Assembly: GCA_009785015.1 (NCBI GenBank) | Contig: WQXD01000063.1 | Location: 1 to 14,586 of the forward strand | DNA from: Oscillospiraceae bacterium | GTDB taxonomy: Bacteria > Bacillota_A > Clostridia > Oscillospirales > WRJC01 | Direction: 5' to 3' | Length of the DNA stretch: 14,586 bases | In this document: piece by piece, positions 6,844-14,046 of the stretch | How positions within the stretch are numbered: position 1 is the first letter of the stretch | How the letters are laid out: the number at the start of each line of letters is the position of its first letter | Notes under the pieces: model-generated | Database searches by the model: none | Told to the model about the DNA's origin: nothing | What the model saw: the letters and a program-made list of their open reading frames with translations, nothing else | Program-made: the position numbers and the translations under genes

Positions 6844-7866
6844 ATGTGGAATTTGGATGAAAAAAAACTCGATGCATTGCTGACAACTCCGTCTTCGCGC
6901 CTTATCGCCGATATGAGAAAAATCGAAGGGGATATAATTTTCCTCGGCGCTGGCGGGAAGATGGGCCCCGGTCTTTGCGTACTGGCCAAACGGGCCGCGA
7001 AAGAGGCCGGAAGCAAATCAAAAATCACCGCTGTTTCGCGGTTTACGGACCCGGCTGCTTTGGATTTTCTGAAAGAAAACGGCGTCGAAACGATAAGCGC
7101 GGACCTGCTGGAGCAGGGCGTTTTGGAAAAACTGCCCGAAGCCCCCAATGTCATTTTTATGGCGGGGCGCAAATTCGGCACAAACGGGCGGGAATATATG
7201 ACATGGGCCTTAAATACATGGCTGCCCTCGCGCGTGGCGGAGCGCTATAAAAATTCGAGGATCGTAGTTTTTTCGACTGGCAACGTATATCCGCTCTCTC
7301 ACATTTCATCCGGCGGGGCGCTTGAAACTGCCAAAACCGTGCCCGCGGGGGAATATGCGATGAGTTGTCTCGGAAGGGAACGCATGTTTGAATATGGGGC
7401 CCGCACATTCGGTACGAAGATAGTCATATACCGTTTGAGCTATGCGGTCGATCTCAGATACGGGGTGCTCTTCGATATCGCCGAAAAGGTCAATTCAAAA
7501 ACACCGGTCTCCCTGCAGATGCCCGTATTCAACTGCATCTGGCAGGGCGACGCAAACGAAACCGCTATACGGAGCCTGTGCCATGCCTCTTCCGACGTAT
7601 TTTACCTCAATGTGTCCGGCCCGGAAACCGTCTCGGTTTACGCAACCGCGAAAAAATTCGGGGAACTGCTCGGCAAAGAAGCGCTTTTTTGCGGCGAAAG
7701 CGCGGACGCCTCCCTTTTCTGCGACACCGGGAAAATGGCGGATTTGTTCGGATATCCTTTGATGCCCTTGGAAACGATGATCAAATGGCAGGCGGATTGG
7801 ATCCTGTCGGGCGGGCGCTCGCTTGAAAAACCCACTCATTTTGAACAAAGAAAGGGAGATTATTGA
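6844..7866 (+). CDS. NAD-dependent epimerase/dehydratase-like protein
   Basis: A 340-residue protein of the extended short-chain dehydrogenase (epimerase/dehydratase) fold. The nucleotide-binding loop GAGGKMG sits at residues 35-41 after a short N-terminal extension, and the later motifs MAGRKFG and VVFSTGNVYP fit the fold. The usual catalytic YxxxK appears as Tyr-Ala-Met-Ser-Cys (GEYAMSCLGRERMFEY), so the Lys is replaced by Cys. It may use altered chemistry or act as a non-canonical oxidoreductase. The start chosen follows AGGGAAGGGA; an upstream in-frame ATG at 6673 would add 57 residues of implausible sequence from the repeat region. The stop lies two bases before the next gene's ATG, so it is probably translationally coupled to the DapA-like gene. 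Such pairs suit sugar or sugar-acid breakdown, but the substrate is unknown. Confidence 0.8.
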   Translation: MWNLDEKKLDALLTTPSSRLIADMRKIEGDIIFLGAGGKMGPGLCVLAKRAAKEAGSKSKITAVSRFTDPAALDFLKENGVETISADLLEQGVLEKLPEAPNVIFMAGRKFGTNGREYMTWALNTWLPSRVAERYKNSRIVVFSTGNVYPLSHISSGGALETAKTVPAGEYAMSCLGRERMFEYGARTFGTKIVIYRLSYAVDLRYGVLFDIAEKVNSKTPVSLQMPVFNCIWQGDANETAIRSLCHASSDVFYLNVSGPETVSVYATAKKFGELLGKEALFCGESADASLFCDTGKMADLFGYPLMPLETMIKWQADWILSGGRSLEKPTHFEQRKGDY

Positions 7867-7868
7867 CA

Positions 7869-8921
7869 ATGAGGGACAAAGCAAAGCATATTTTAAACGA
7901 AGGCGCGATGATCCCCGCGATACCCCTGGCCCTTGACAAAAACAGAAAATTTGACGAAAAGAAGCAGCGCACCCTCATACGCTATTATTTAGACGCCGGA
8001 GCGGGCGGAATCGCGGTGGGTGTGCACACCACTCAGTTTAAAATCAGGGATCCCGGAATCGATTTGTTTCATGTCGTCATCGAAACCGTTCTGGATGAAA
8101 TCGGGCGCTTTGAGCAAAAAAACGGCAAAACCATCGTCAAAATAGCGGGGGTGTGCGGCAAAACCGAGCAGGCTCTCTCAGAGGCGCGGTTTGCCGCGAA
8201 AAAAGGCGCCGACGCGGTTTTGCTGAGCCCCGGAGGGCTTATGGATTTGAGCGAAGACGAAATGATAGAGCGCACGGCCGCCGTGGCCTGCGTGACCGGG
8301 GTCATCGGGTTTTATCTTCAGCCGGCGGCGGGAGGGCGGATTTTCTCGGCGGGCTACTGGAAACGCTTATCCGATATCGAGGGCGTCGCCGCCATCAAGT
8401 GCGCGCCCTTCGACCGCTACCGGACGACAGAGCTCGCGCGGGGGGTCGCCTGCTCCAAAAGATGCGGCGAAATCGCCCTGTATACGGGCAACGACGACAA
8501 CATTCTCGCCGATTTGCTTACGACGTACGAATTTGAAATAGACGGCAAGAAGGTCGAAAAACGTTTTGCCGGGGGGCTGCTCGGGCACTGGGCGGTATGG
8601 ACAAAAACCGCAGCCGATATATTCGAGAGGGTGCGCCAATGCAGAACCCGCGGCTATATCCCGGCGGACCTTCTAAAGCTGGGTATAAAGATAACCGACG
8701 CGAACTCGGCGTTTTTCGACGCGGCCAACGGTTATGCGGGCTGTATTCCCGGAATACACGAAGTGCTGAGGCGGCAGGGGATTTTTGAGGGCGTCTGGTG
8801 CTTGGACCCAAGCGAAACGCTTTCGGTCGGGCAGTATGAGGAAATCGACAGGGTTTACCGCGAATATCCCGAATTAAACGACGACGATTTTGTCAGATCC
8901 AATTTACATAAATGGCTGTAA
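7869..8921 (+). CDS. Dihydrodipicolinate synthase/aldolase-family (DapA-like) protein
   Basis: A 350-residue TIM-barrel protein of the DapA/NanA class I aldolase superfamily, which form a Schiff base with pyruvate or a related keto acid. The probable Schiff-base Lys177 (VAAIKCAP) and catalytic Tyr149 (GFYLQPA) are 28 residues apart, the same spacing as in classical DapA. The substrate-binding GTTGE loop is changed to VHTTQF, so it is unlikely to be the lysine-pathway enzyme. It is also longer than DapA (about 290 residues), with an extended C-terminus. A TTG six bases upstream is open, but the ATG is better spaced from AAGGGAGA (7852-7859). It forms a tight operon with the preceding epimerase-like gene. 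A role in sugar-acid catabolism is inferred from family and context; the exact reaction is unknown. Confidence 0.82.
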   Translation: MRDKAKHILNEGAMIPAIPLALDKNRKFDEKKQRTLIRYYLDAGAGGIAVGVHTTQFKIRDPGIDLFHVVIETVLDEIGRFEQKNGKTIVKIAGVCGKTEQALSEARFAAKKGADAVLLSPGGLMDLSEDEMIERTAAVACVTGVIGFYLQPAAGGRIFSAGYWKRLSDIEGVAAIKCAPFDRYRTTELARGVACSKRCGEIALYTGNDDNILADLLTTYEFEIDGKKVEKRFAGGLLGHWAVWTKTAADIFERVRQCRTRGYIPADLLKLGIKITDANSAFFDAANGYAGCIPGIHEVLRRQGIFEGVWCLDPSETLSVGQYEEIDRVYREYPELNDDDFVRSNLHKWL

Positions 8922-8954
8922 GCAAAAAAATATTGAATATGGCGGGTGCACCGG

Positions 8955-8983
8955 TTGACAACGCTGAAAAAACGTGGTAAAAT
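8955..8983 (+). promoter_or_regulatory. Sigma-A promoter for the surface protein gene
   Basis: A perfect -35 box TTGACA (8955-8960) is followed after 17 bases by TAAAAT (8978-8983), one mismatch from consensus. It lies about 60 bases upstream of the surface-protein ATG at 9041, which has its own AAGGAG site. This suggests the surface protein is transcribed separately from the epimerase/aldolase pair. Confidence 0.8.
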
Positions 8984-9040
8984 ATATAATCATATATCCA
9001 AAGCGATCCAAAATTTTATTAAACTTAAGGAGCAAAAAAC

Positions 9041-10000
9041 ATGAAAAAAATCATCGCTTTTATCGTTATTTCAGCTTTGCTGGCCGTTTTGTGCGCGCCC
9101 CTGACGGCTTTGGCATACCAGACGGTGGGAAATGTAAACTTAAACTATGGCACCGTCACAATCGACGGCAATTTCAGCGCGGCCAAATGGGCCGCGGCGG
9201 CGCCCTTTACCGCCGACGCTTCGAATACCGCGGCGTGGAGCGGGGACATTGTGGCGGCGGTACAGGTTTACGGCCTCTGGGATGAGGGGGGACTTTATCT
9301 CGGCGGCGAAGTGACCGATTCGACATTCACATACTCAAACGGGGGATATGACGGCGACGCGGTTCAGTTTTCCCTCGATGTGGGACAGACTTTTCTGGGC
9401 ACTGACGAAGGCAGGGCGATATTCTACTCGTTCGGCGCCTATGAAAGCGCCGCCGACCATGTGCTTGTAAGGCAGGAATCCTCTACCGACGGCGAAGTGG
9501 CGGACGGCGAGGGCGGATTCATTTTGAAAACCGCGAAAACGGCGTCCGGCTGGGCGTATGAAATGTTCATGCCCTGGACGATGCTCAACGAAGACCTCGA
9601 CGCGAAAGCGGGCAAAACATTTGCGCCGGGCGAAGGCGGCAAAATCAACGTTTTGCTGTGCTACCTCGACAGGGACGACGGCTCGCTTGTGGGCGCGTGG
9701 GGAACCTTTACGGCGGAAGACCCCGACTGGGGCCCCGACGGACACGGCATAACCTACACCCTGCAGGCAAAACCCGCCCCCGCACCGGAACCCGATCCCG
9801 AACCCGCCCCCGAAGCTCCGGCCGAGGAGGCCCCGGCCCCCGCTCCGGCAGAACCGGCTCCTGCTCCGGCGCCGGCAGAGGAGGCCCCGGCTCCCGCTGC
9901 TCCCGCGACCGGCGATGCCGGAACGGCAATTTTGGCCCTCGCGCTTATCGGCGCGGCTGCGTTTTTCGCGCTTAAGAAGATAATTTATCCATCGGTATAA
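9041..10000 (+). CDS. Secreted cell-surface CBM9/DOMON-like sugar-binding protein
   Basis: A 319-residue exported protein. Residues 1-25 are a signal peptide with cleavage expected after the Ala-Leu-Ala at 23-25. Residues about 30-245 form a beta-rich domain resembling carbohydrate-binding module family 9 / DOMON domains: VTIDGNFSAAKW near the start, GLWDEGGLYLGGEVTD, DGDAVQFSLD, and the late GWAYEMFMPWTML. A Pro/Ala/Glu-rich linker (about 246-288) follows. The tail is ATGD, a hydrophobic segment (about 295-311) and Lys-Lys, shaped like a Gram-positive cell-wall sorting signal, but Leu-Pro of LPxTG is replaced by Ala-Pro-Ala or similar. It may be anchored by a sortase of altered specificity or simply by the membrane helix. 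It has its own promoter and terminator. A role in holding polysaccharide or glycan at the surface is inferred; no catalytic domain is visible. Confidence 0.8.
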   Translation: MKKIIAFIVISALLAVLCAPLTALAYQTVGNVNLNYGTVTIDGNFSAAKWAAAAPFTADASNTAAWSGDIVAAVQVYGLWDEGGLYLGGEVTDSTFTYSNGGYDGDAVQFSLDVGQTFLGTDEGRAIFYSFGAYESAADHVLVRQESSTDGEVADGEGGFILKTAKTASGWAYEMFMPWTMLNEDLDAKAGKTFAPGEGGKINVLLCYLDRDDGSLVGAWGTFTAEDPDWGPDGHGITYTLQAKPAPAPEPDPEPAPEAPAEEAPAPAPAEPAPAPAPAEEAPAPAAPATGDAGTAILALALIGAAAFFALKKIIYPSV

Positions 10001-10018
10001 AAACCATGTCCGAAACCG

Positions 10019-10060
10019 ACCCGCCATTTGACAACTGCGCTTGTCATTATGGCGGGTTTT
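10019..10060 (+). terminator. Rho-independent terminator
   Basis: A nine-base stem ACCCGCCAT (10019-10027) pairs with ATGGCGGGT (10049-10057) and runs into TTTT (10057-10060). Inside the loop a second stem TGACAA/TTGTCA (10029-10034 with 10041-10046) extends the hairpin. It sits 19 bases after the stop codon of the surface protein and separates it from the PHP gene. Confidence 0.85.
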
Positions 10061-10105
10061 GCCGTAAATGATATAAATACTTTTGAAAAGGGGAAAATTT
10101 AGATT

Positions 10106-11398
10106 ATGAAAATTGAGCTGCACAACTACGATATTTACCCGAAGGTGGTAAAAACAAACAAAGAGACAAAAATATCCGTCAGAGCGCTCGGTCGGCATGC
10201 GGAATTTTCGCAGGGCGAATATGTCATACAGGTGACGTCGATGAACGAAACCATAAGAAATATTCCCGGAAGCAAAAATACGGAATATACAGCCGCGCCA
10301 AAAAACGGCATATTGGAGTTCACGCATAATTTCGGCGGCGAAGGCGAATATTCGATAGTGTTCGGCGGCGTCGAGCTGCGCGTTTACGCGCTTGATGACG
10401 ATTTGTTCGGATGCCGCCCGTACATGGGCGACATGCACGTCCACTCGTGCCGCTCCGACGGGAAAGAATCGCCCGCGGTCGTGGCGGCGGCCTACAGAAA
10501 AGGCGGATTTGACTTTTTGGCGATCACCGACCACGGAAAATTCGAGCCGTCGCTCGAAGCGATGGAGGAATACAAAGGGGCGCCCATCGACCTCTGCCTT
10601 TTGACGGGCGAGGAAATCCACGCCCCGGACAACACTTCGCATTACGTCCATTTCGGCGGCAGTTCCGGCGTGAACAAACTTTTCGAGGAGGATCGGGCAA
10701 AATATGAGAAAGAAGTTCTTGAGATTGAAAAAACCTTGGACATGCCGGACGATTTGAAGATTTATTCCCATGAATACGCCTCGTCTCTATGGATCTACCA
10801 AAAGATACGCGAGGCGGGCGGCTGCTCTGTCATGGTCCACCCGCACTGGATCCACGGCTACGCGTATCACAAGCCCACAAAACTGCTGATATACGAGCTG
10901 AAACAAAAACCCTTCGACGCTTTTGAGCTCATCGGCGGAATGGCCATGTACGACGACTACCGGCCGGTTTACGAAAATCAGATGCAGGTGAGCGTATGGC
11001 AGCAGGTGCGCGAGGACGGCTGTTTCGTGCCGCCGCTCGGACTGAGCGACTCCCACGGGAGCGTCAACAGGGACTATGAGTATTTTAAGCTGGCGAGGAC
11101 GGTCGTTTTGAGCGAAAAACTCGAAAAAGATTCGATAATACAGGCGATACGCAAAAACCGGTCTGTGGCCCTCGAACAGTACAGAGGGGAAAAAGCGCCG
11201 AGGTGTTACGGAAAACACAGGTGCGCCGCTTTCGTGATGTTTCTGCTCGCGGAGTATTTCCCGATTCACGACGAATTGTGCCGGGAGGAAGGCAGGTTCA
11301 TGAAGGATTATGTGTGCGGGGACGAAAACGCGAAAGCGAGGCTCGCCGCCCTAAGCGGGCAGACGGCGAAACTGCTCGAAAAATACTGGGGCGGGTAA
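10106..11398 (+). CDS. PHP-domain metal-dependent hydrolase
   Basis: A 430-residue protein with a PHP (polymerase and histidinol phosphatase) domain, a metal-dependent fold that usually hydrolyses phosphoesters. The first 105 residues look like a beta-rich accessory domain. The metal-binding motifs are all present: His111-x-His113 (DMHVHSCRSDG), Asp142-His143 (ITDHG), EEIH near 172, His245-Pro-His247 (VHPHW) and Asp315-Ser-His317 (LSDSHG). The helical C-terminus ends in LLEKYWGG. The ATG follows AAGGGG with a rather long gap of about 12 bases. There is no signal peptide, so it is cytoplasmic. The gene follows a strong terminator, and I see no convincing promoter of its own, only a poor TTGTCA/GTAAAT pair inside the terminator. 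The last 27 codons reappear at 13872-13953. The substrate is unknown; a phosphosugar or phosphodiester is plausible. Confidence 0.85.
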   Translation: MKIELHNYDIYPKVVKTNKETKISVRALGRHAEFSQGEYVIQVTSMNETIRNIPGSKNTEYTAAPKNGILEFTHNFGGEGEYSIVFGGVELRVYALDDDLFGCRPYMGDMHVHSCRSDGKESPAVVAAAYRKGGFDFLAITDHGKFEPSLEAMEEYKGAPIDLCLLTGEEIHAPDNTSHYVHFGGSSGVNKLFEEDRAKYEKEVLEIEKTLDMPDDLKIYSHEYASSLWIYQKIREAGGCSVMVHPHWIHGYAYHKPTKLLIYELKQKPFDAFELIGGMAMYDDYRPVYENQMQVSVWQQVREDGCFVPPLGLSDSHGSVNRDYEYFKLARTVVLSEKLEKDSIIQAIRKNRSVALEQYRGEKAPRCYGKHRCAAFVMFLLAEYFPIHDELCREEGRFMKDYVCGDENAKARLAALSGQTAKLLEKYWGG

Positions 11399-11427
11399 AG
11401 GCATGTATATAAAGAGGAAAAAAGGTA

Positions 11428-11762
11428 GCGCGGCGCAACCTGACGCCGATGCAGCTGAGCTATTACCGCGGAGCGCACTACAACGCTGACAAGCGGTTGG
11501 TGAAAAACGTATCGGGGGTGAATCAGCATACAAAAGAGGTTAGTACTCAAAATGAGAACAAACCTCAAAACCAAAAAACATCGGAACGGCTGGCGGAACA
11601 GTACAATGTATCGAGGGCGACGATCAGCCGTGACGCGGAGGTAGCGCGGGCGGTCGACGCGATCGGTGACGCAAGCTCAAAGACGAGGTAGGCGCGGACG
11701 AATTGCGGGCGGCGATTCGCGGCCATATCGCCATGCTCCAGGATATGTACAACCGGATTTGA
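11428..11762 (+). pseudogene. Truncated, frameshifted ParB/HTH-like protein fragment
   Basis: The translation from about 11428 reads ARRNLTPMQLSYYRGAHYNADK and, after a polar stretch, TSERLAEQYNVSRATISRDA, a helix-turn-helix of the kind found in ParB-like proteins on plasmids and integrated elements. It has no start codon with a ribosome binding site; the similarity begins abruptly after an in-frame TAA at 11410. Near 11673 the frame breaks: the original frame stops at 11691, while the +1 frame continues sensibly as KLKDEVGADELRAAIRGHIA to a TGA at 11760. I therefore read it as a decayed fragment lacking the N-terminal ParB-type nuclease/binding domain. The family assignment is from memory of similar proteins and is moderate. 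It may mark a former mobile element. Confidence 0.55.
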
Positions 11763-11782
11763 CCGCCGAATGGGTGAAATAT
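11762..11782 (+). repeat. Partial copy of HEPN gene start
   Basis: These 21 bases are identical to 12148-12168, which encode Thr-Ala-Glu-Trp-Val-Lys-Tyr near the N-terminus of the HEPN protein. In the upstream copy the following codons read ENLYYAGEANF, faintly like the HEPN helix. It looks like a relic of another HEPN gene 5' end lying directly before the MNT gene. Confidence 0.55.
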
Positions 11783-11816
11783 GAAAATTTATATTATGCA
11801 GGGGAAGCGAATTTTT

Positions 11817-12143
11817 ATGAACGAAACGCAACGCAAAGAAATAAACGAAATAGTAAACAGTATATTATCAAGTGTCCCTGCTTTGGAGATATATCTTTTT
11901 GGTTCTTTTGCGAAGGGAATCGAAAAAGAAGACAGCGATTATGATTTTTATGTTATTATTCCCGATGACAGCGGTATGCGAGAAATAGAAGCTATTCATG
12001 AAATAAGGTATAATTTAGCCGGTAAGCAACCGAGAAGCATAGATATGTTGGTGGGTATACAAAGTAAATTTAATCAACGAAAAAGTCATTTTGCCACGAT
12101 TGAAAATGAAGTTACAGAAACGGGGATAAAATTGTATGGATAG
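11817..12143 (+). CDS. MNT-type nucleotidyltransferase (HEPN/MNT antitoxin)
   Basis: A 108-residue minimal nucleotidyltransferase. The active-site signature GS-X10-DxD is complete (YLFGSFAKGIEKEDSDYDFY), with a third acidic residue expected in SIDMLVG. In HEPN/MNT toxin-antitoxin pairs this protein is the antitoxin and can modify the HEPN partner by transferring nucleotides. The start chosen follows AGGGGAAG (11800-11807) at a good distance; an ATG 12 codons earlier is less likely because it overlaps the HEPN-start relic. The stop overlaps the ATG of the HEPN gene by eight bases, typical of a coupled operon. The pair is clearly AT-richer than the flanking genes, which points to horizontal acquisition. 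Confidence 0.85.
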   Translation: MNETQRKEINEIVNSILSSVPALEIYLFGSFAKGIEKEDSDYDFYVIIPDDSGMREIEAIHEIRYNLAGKQPRSIDMLVGIQSKFNQRKSHFATIENEVTETGIKLYG

Positions 12144-12501
12144 CATAACCGCCGAATGGGTGAAATATTCAGAAAGAGCTTTAGCGTCAGCGAAATATCT
12201 ATATACTATGAATCCTCCGCCGCATGAAGAAATATGCAATCTTTGCCAACAATCTGCGGAGAAGATATTAAAAGCGTTTTTAATTTGTTCGGGAATTAAC
12301 CCTAAAAAAACACATGATTTAGAGGAATTAAGGAATGAGTGCGAAAACATGGAAAAATCATTCAATACCATAATCAAAGAATGCGCTCGTTTAACTGATT
12401 ATGCCGTTAAGGCCCGTTATCCGTTTGAAATTACAATTTTAGACAGTGATAGCCAAAACAGTTTCCGAAGACGAAACCGATCCGGAGCCGGAAGATGGTG
12501 A
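12136..12501 (+). pseudogene. HEPN-domain protein with replaced C-terminus
   Basis: A 121-residue HEPN protein, the partner of the MNT nucleotidyltransferase just upstream. The first 100 or so residues are typical: ITAEWVKYSERALASAKYL, the CQQSAEKILKAFL helix, KTHDLEEL and the AVKARYP segment. I see no RX4-6H ribonuclease motif, so it may belong to the branch of MNT-linked HEPN proteins without it. Relatives usually continue after ARYP with a further helix of 20-30 residues. Here the frame instead enters sequence that belongs, in another frame, to the solute-binding protein, giving an Arg/Ser/Asn-rich tail (SFRRRNRSGAGRW). The final helix is therefore lost, and I consider the gene truncated and possibly inactive, although the coupled start and most of the fold remain. 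Confidence 0.75.
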
Positions 12502-13864
12502 TATGGAACGAATACTGCCCAATCTGCCCGACTACCCCGACCAATACTGGCCCGGCCATACTCTCAAAGTTTTTACCTTTGACTACGGAAAAGAATTTGA
12601 AATATTCAACGCGCGGGACATAACGGCGGAAGAGGAAACAGGCGACCCGATCAACGACGCGGTGTACCGCAGAAACGCGGTTTTGGCGAAAAGATACAAT
12701 TTCATTCTCAAACCGGTGTTCGACACTGCGATGTATGATGACGAAAAGAGAACTGCGGTAAGACGGGCAGTTTTGGCGGGCGACAACTATTTCGATGTTT
12801 TTATGACGCCGCTGTTTCTGGCCGGTGGAATGGCGGAGGAAGGCCTTTTGGTGGACTTGTTCGATGTGCGCTATCTCGATTTCGAGAAGCCGTGGTGGGA
12901 CCGGGGCGCGGTGACAAATCTGAGCATCGGGCACAAATTGTTTTTCGCAATCGGAGACAGCGTGCTCATAAACAAGAATGCAACATCGGCGATACTGTTC
13001 AACAAGCAGTTGATCACAGACCTGCAGCTCGAAAATCCATATGAGTTCGTGCGCGGCGGTCAGTGGACGCTTGGCAAGCTCGGCGAAATGGCGAAAGCGG
13101 CGATGGCAGACCTGGACGGCAACGGGAGAATGGACAGCGAAAGCGACAGATTCGGCTATCTGCCGGGCGCTTTTGAGCCTCATGCGTGGCTGGCGCTGGG
13201 GGTGCGTTTTGCCGAAAAAGACGAAGATGACTTGCCCTTTCTGACGTTCGCCAGCGAACAGACGTTCACGGCGATACAAGCCTATACGGATTTTTGGCGC
13301 GCCCAATACAGGTGGTTCCCGCCTGGTGGACGTAGTGGGACACTCAGCGACGGCGACGGCACATTCGAACGTGTGTTTGACGAAAATAGAAGTCTGTTTT
13401 TGCTCGGGTACTTGCGGGCCGTCGAGCGCCTGCGCGGAATGGAAACGGATTTCGGTATCTTGCCCATGCCAAAGCTCGACGAATACCAACGCGAATATGG
13501 ACATTGGATAACCGGTGTCGGGCAAGCAATGGCGATTCCGCAGTTTCACGACGATGTCACTCTGGACAGAATCGGCTTCATGCTCGAAGCCATAGCCGCC
13601 GAAAGCCGATACACCGTGATTCCCGCGTACTACGACGTGCAGCTCACGCGTAAATTCGCGCGCGACGAGGAGTCGAAAGAAATGCTCGATATCATATTTG
13701 GCTCCATTGTTTGGGATCCATGTCTCGTTTACGATTGGTTCGATTGGTATTCGTTTGACACGAACGTCACGACCTACAGGACGGCGGCGGGCTATGAACG
13801 CTATTTGGGCAGAGTCGAGGCGAAAATGCAAAAAACGGTTGATTCTTTCGCCGATATTCGATAA
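12446..13864 (+). pseudogene. Solute-binding protein paralogue lacking signal peptide
   Basis: An open frame of 472 codons (nominal GTG start) related to the lipoprotein at 146-1684. Shared landmarks occur in the same order: PINDAVY-RN, EKPWWD/DKPWWD, LFNK, DLDGNGRMDSESDRFGY, RGMETDFGILPMPK, and AESRYT-PAYY-LTRK-RDEES-EMLDIIF. It begins directly in the acidic linker that would follow a lipobox (SEDETDPEPEDGD). No signal peptide, lipid-anchor Cys, ribosome binding site or promoter is present. Its first 56 bases overlap the 3' end of the HEPN frame. I infer that a deletion or recombination joined the HEPN gene to the interior of this gene near 12440-12450, leaving a 5'-truncated remnant. The rest has no stop or frameshift, so the event may be recent. 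Confidence 0.75.
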
Positions 13865-13953
13865 TGTTCATCGGGGACGAAAACGCGAAAGCGAGGCTTG
13901 CCGCCCTTAGCGGCCAGACGGCCGAATTGCTCGATAAATACTGGGGCGGGTAA
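13864..13953 (+). pseudogene. 3' remnant of a second PHP-domain gene
   Basis: Directly at the stop of the solute-binding remnant (TAATG overlap), 29 codons read MFIGDENAKARLAAL and end LLDKYWGG. The last 27 codons match the end of the intact PHP gene (11317-11398) with about seven differences in 82 bases, only two of them changing an amino acid. No PHP metal-binding motif remains. I read it as the tail of a diverged PHP paralogue whose body was deleted, not a gene in its own right. Confidence 0.75.
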
Positions 13954-14046
13954 GGGCGAAGCGAACTTATATTCGGAACAAAGTGAAAAACCTCACAATG
14001 AGGTAGAACCAAAATTGAATTATATCAGGAGAAATGGGATATCTTA

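Noticed and set aside
9765..9905. Repetitive CCCGC/GAGGCC-rich DNA resembling a tandem repeat array or CRISPR
   Set aside because: It is the in-frame Pro/Ala/Glu linker of the surface protein; there are no regular repeats with unique spacers.
9335..10771. Long minus-strand open frame (478 codons) across the surface-protein and PHP genes
   Set aside because: It runs through a terminator and two well-supported plus-strand genes and has an Arg/Gly-rich low-complexity translation typical of an antisense shadow.
12431..13831. Minus-strand open frame (466 codons) opposite the second solute-binding protein
   Set aside because: The plus-strand frame has clear similarity to the lipoprotein at 146-1684; the antisense translation has no family features.
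13989..14005. Small hairpin ACCTCA-CAA-TGAGGT followed on the minus strand by TTTTT, as a terminator
   Set aside because: The stem is only six pairs and no minus-strand gene ends there; kept only as a note.
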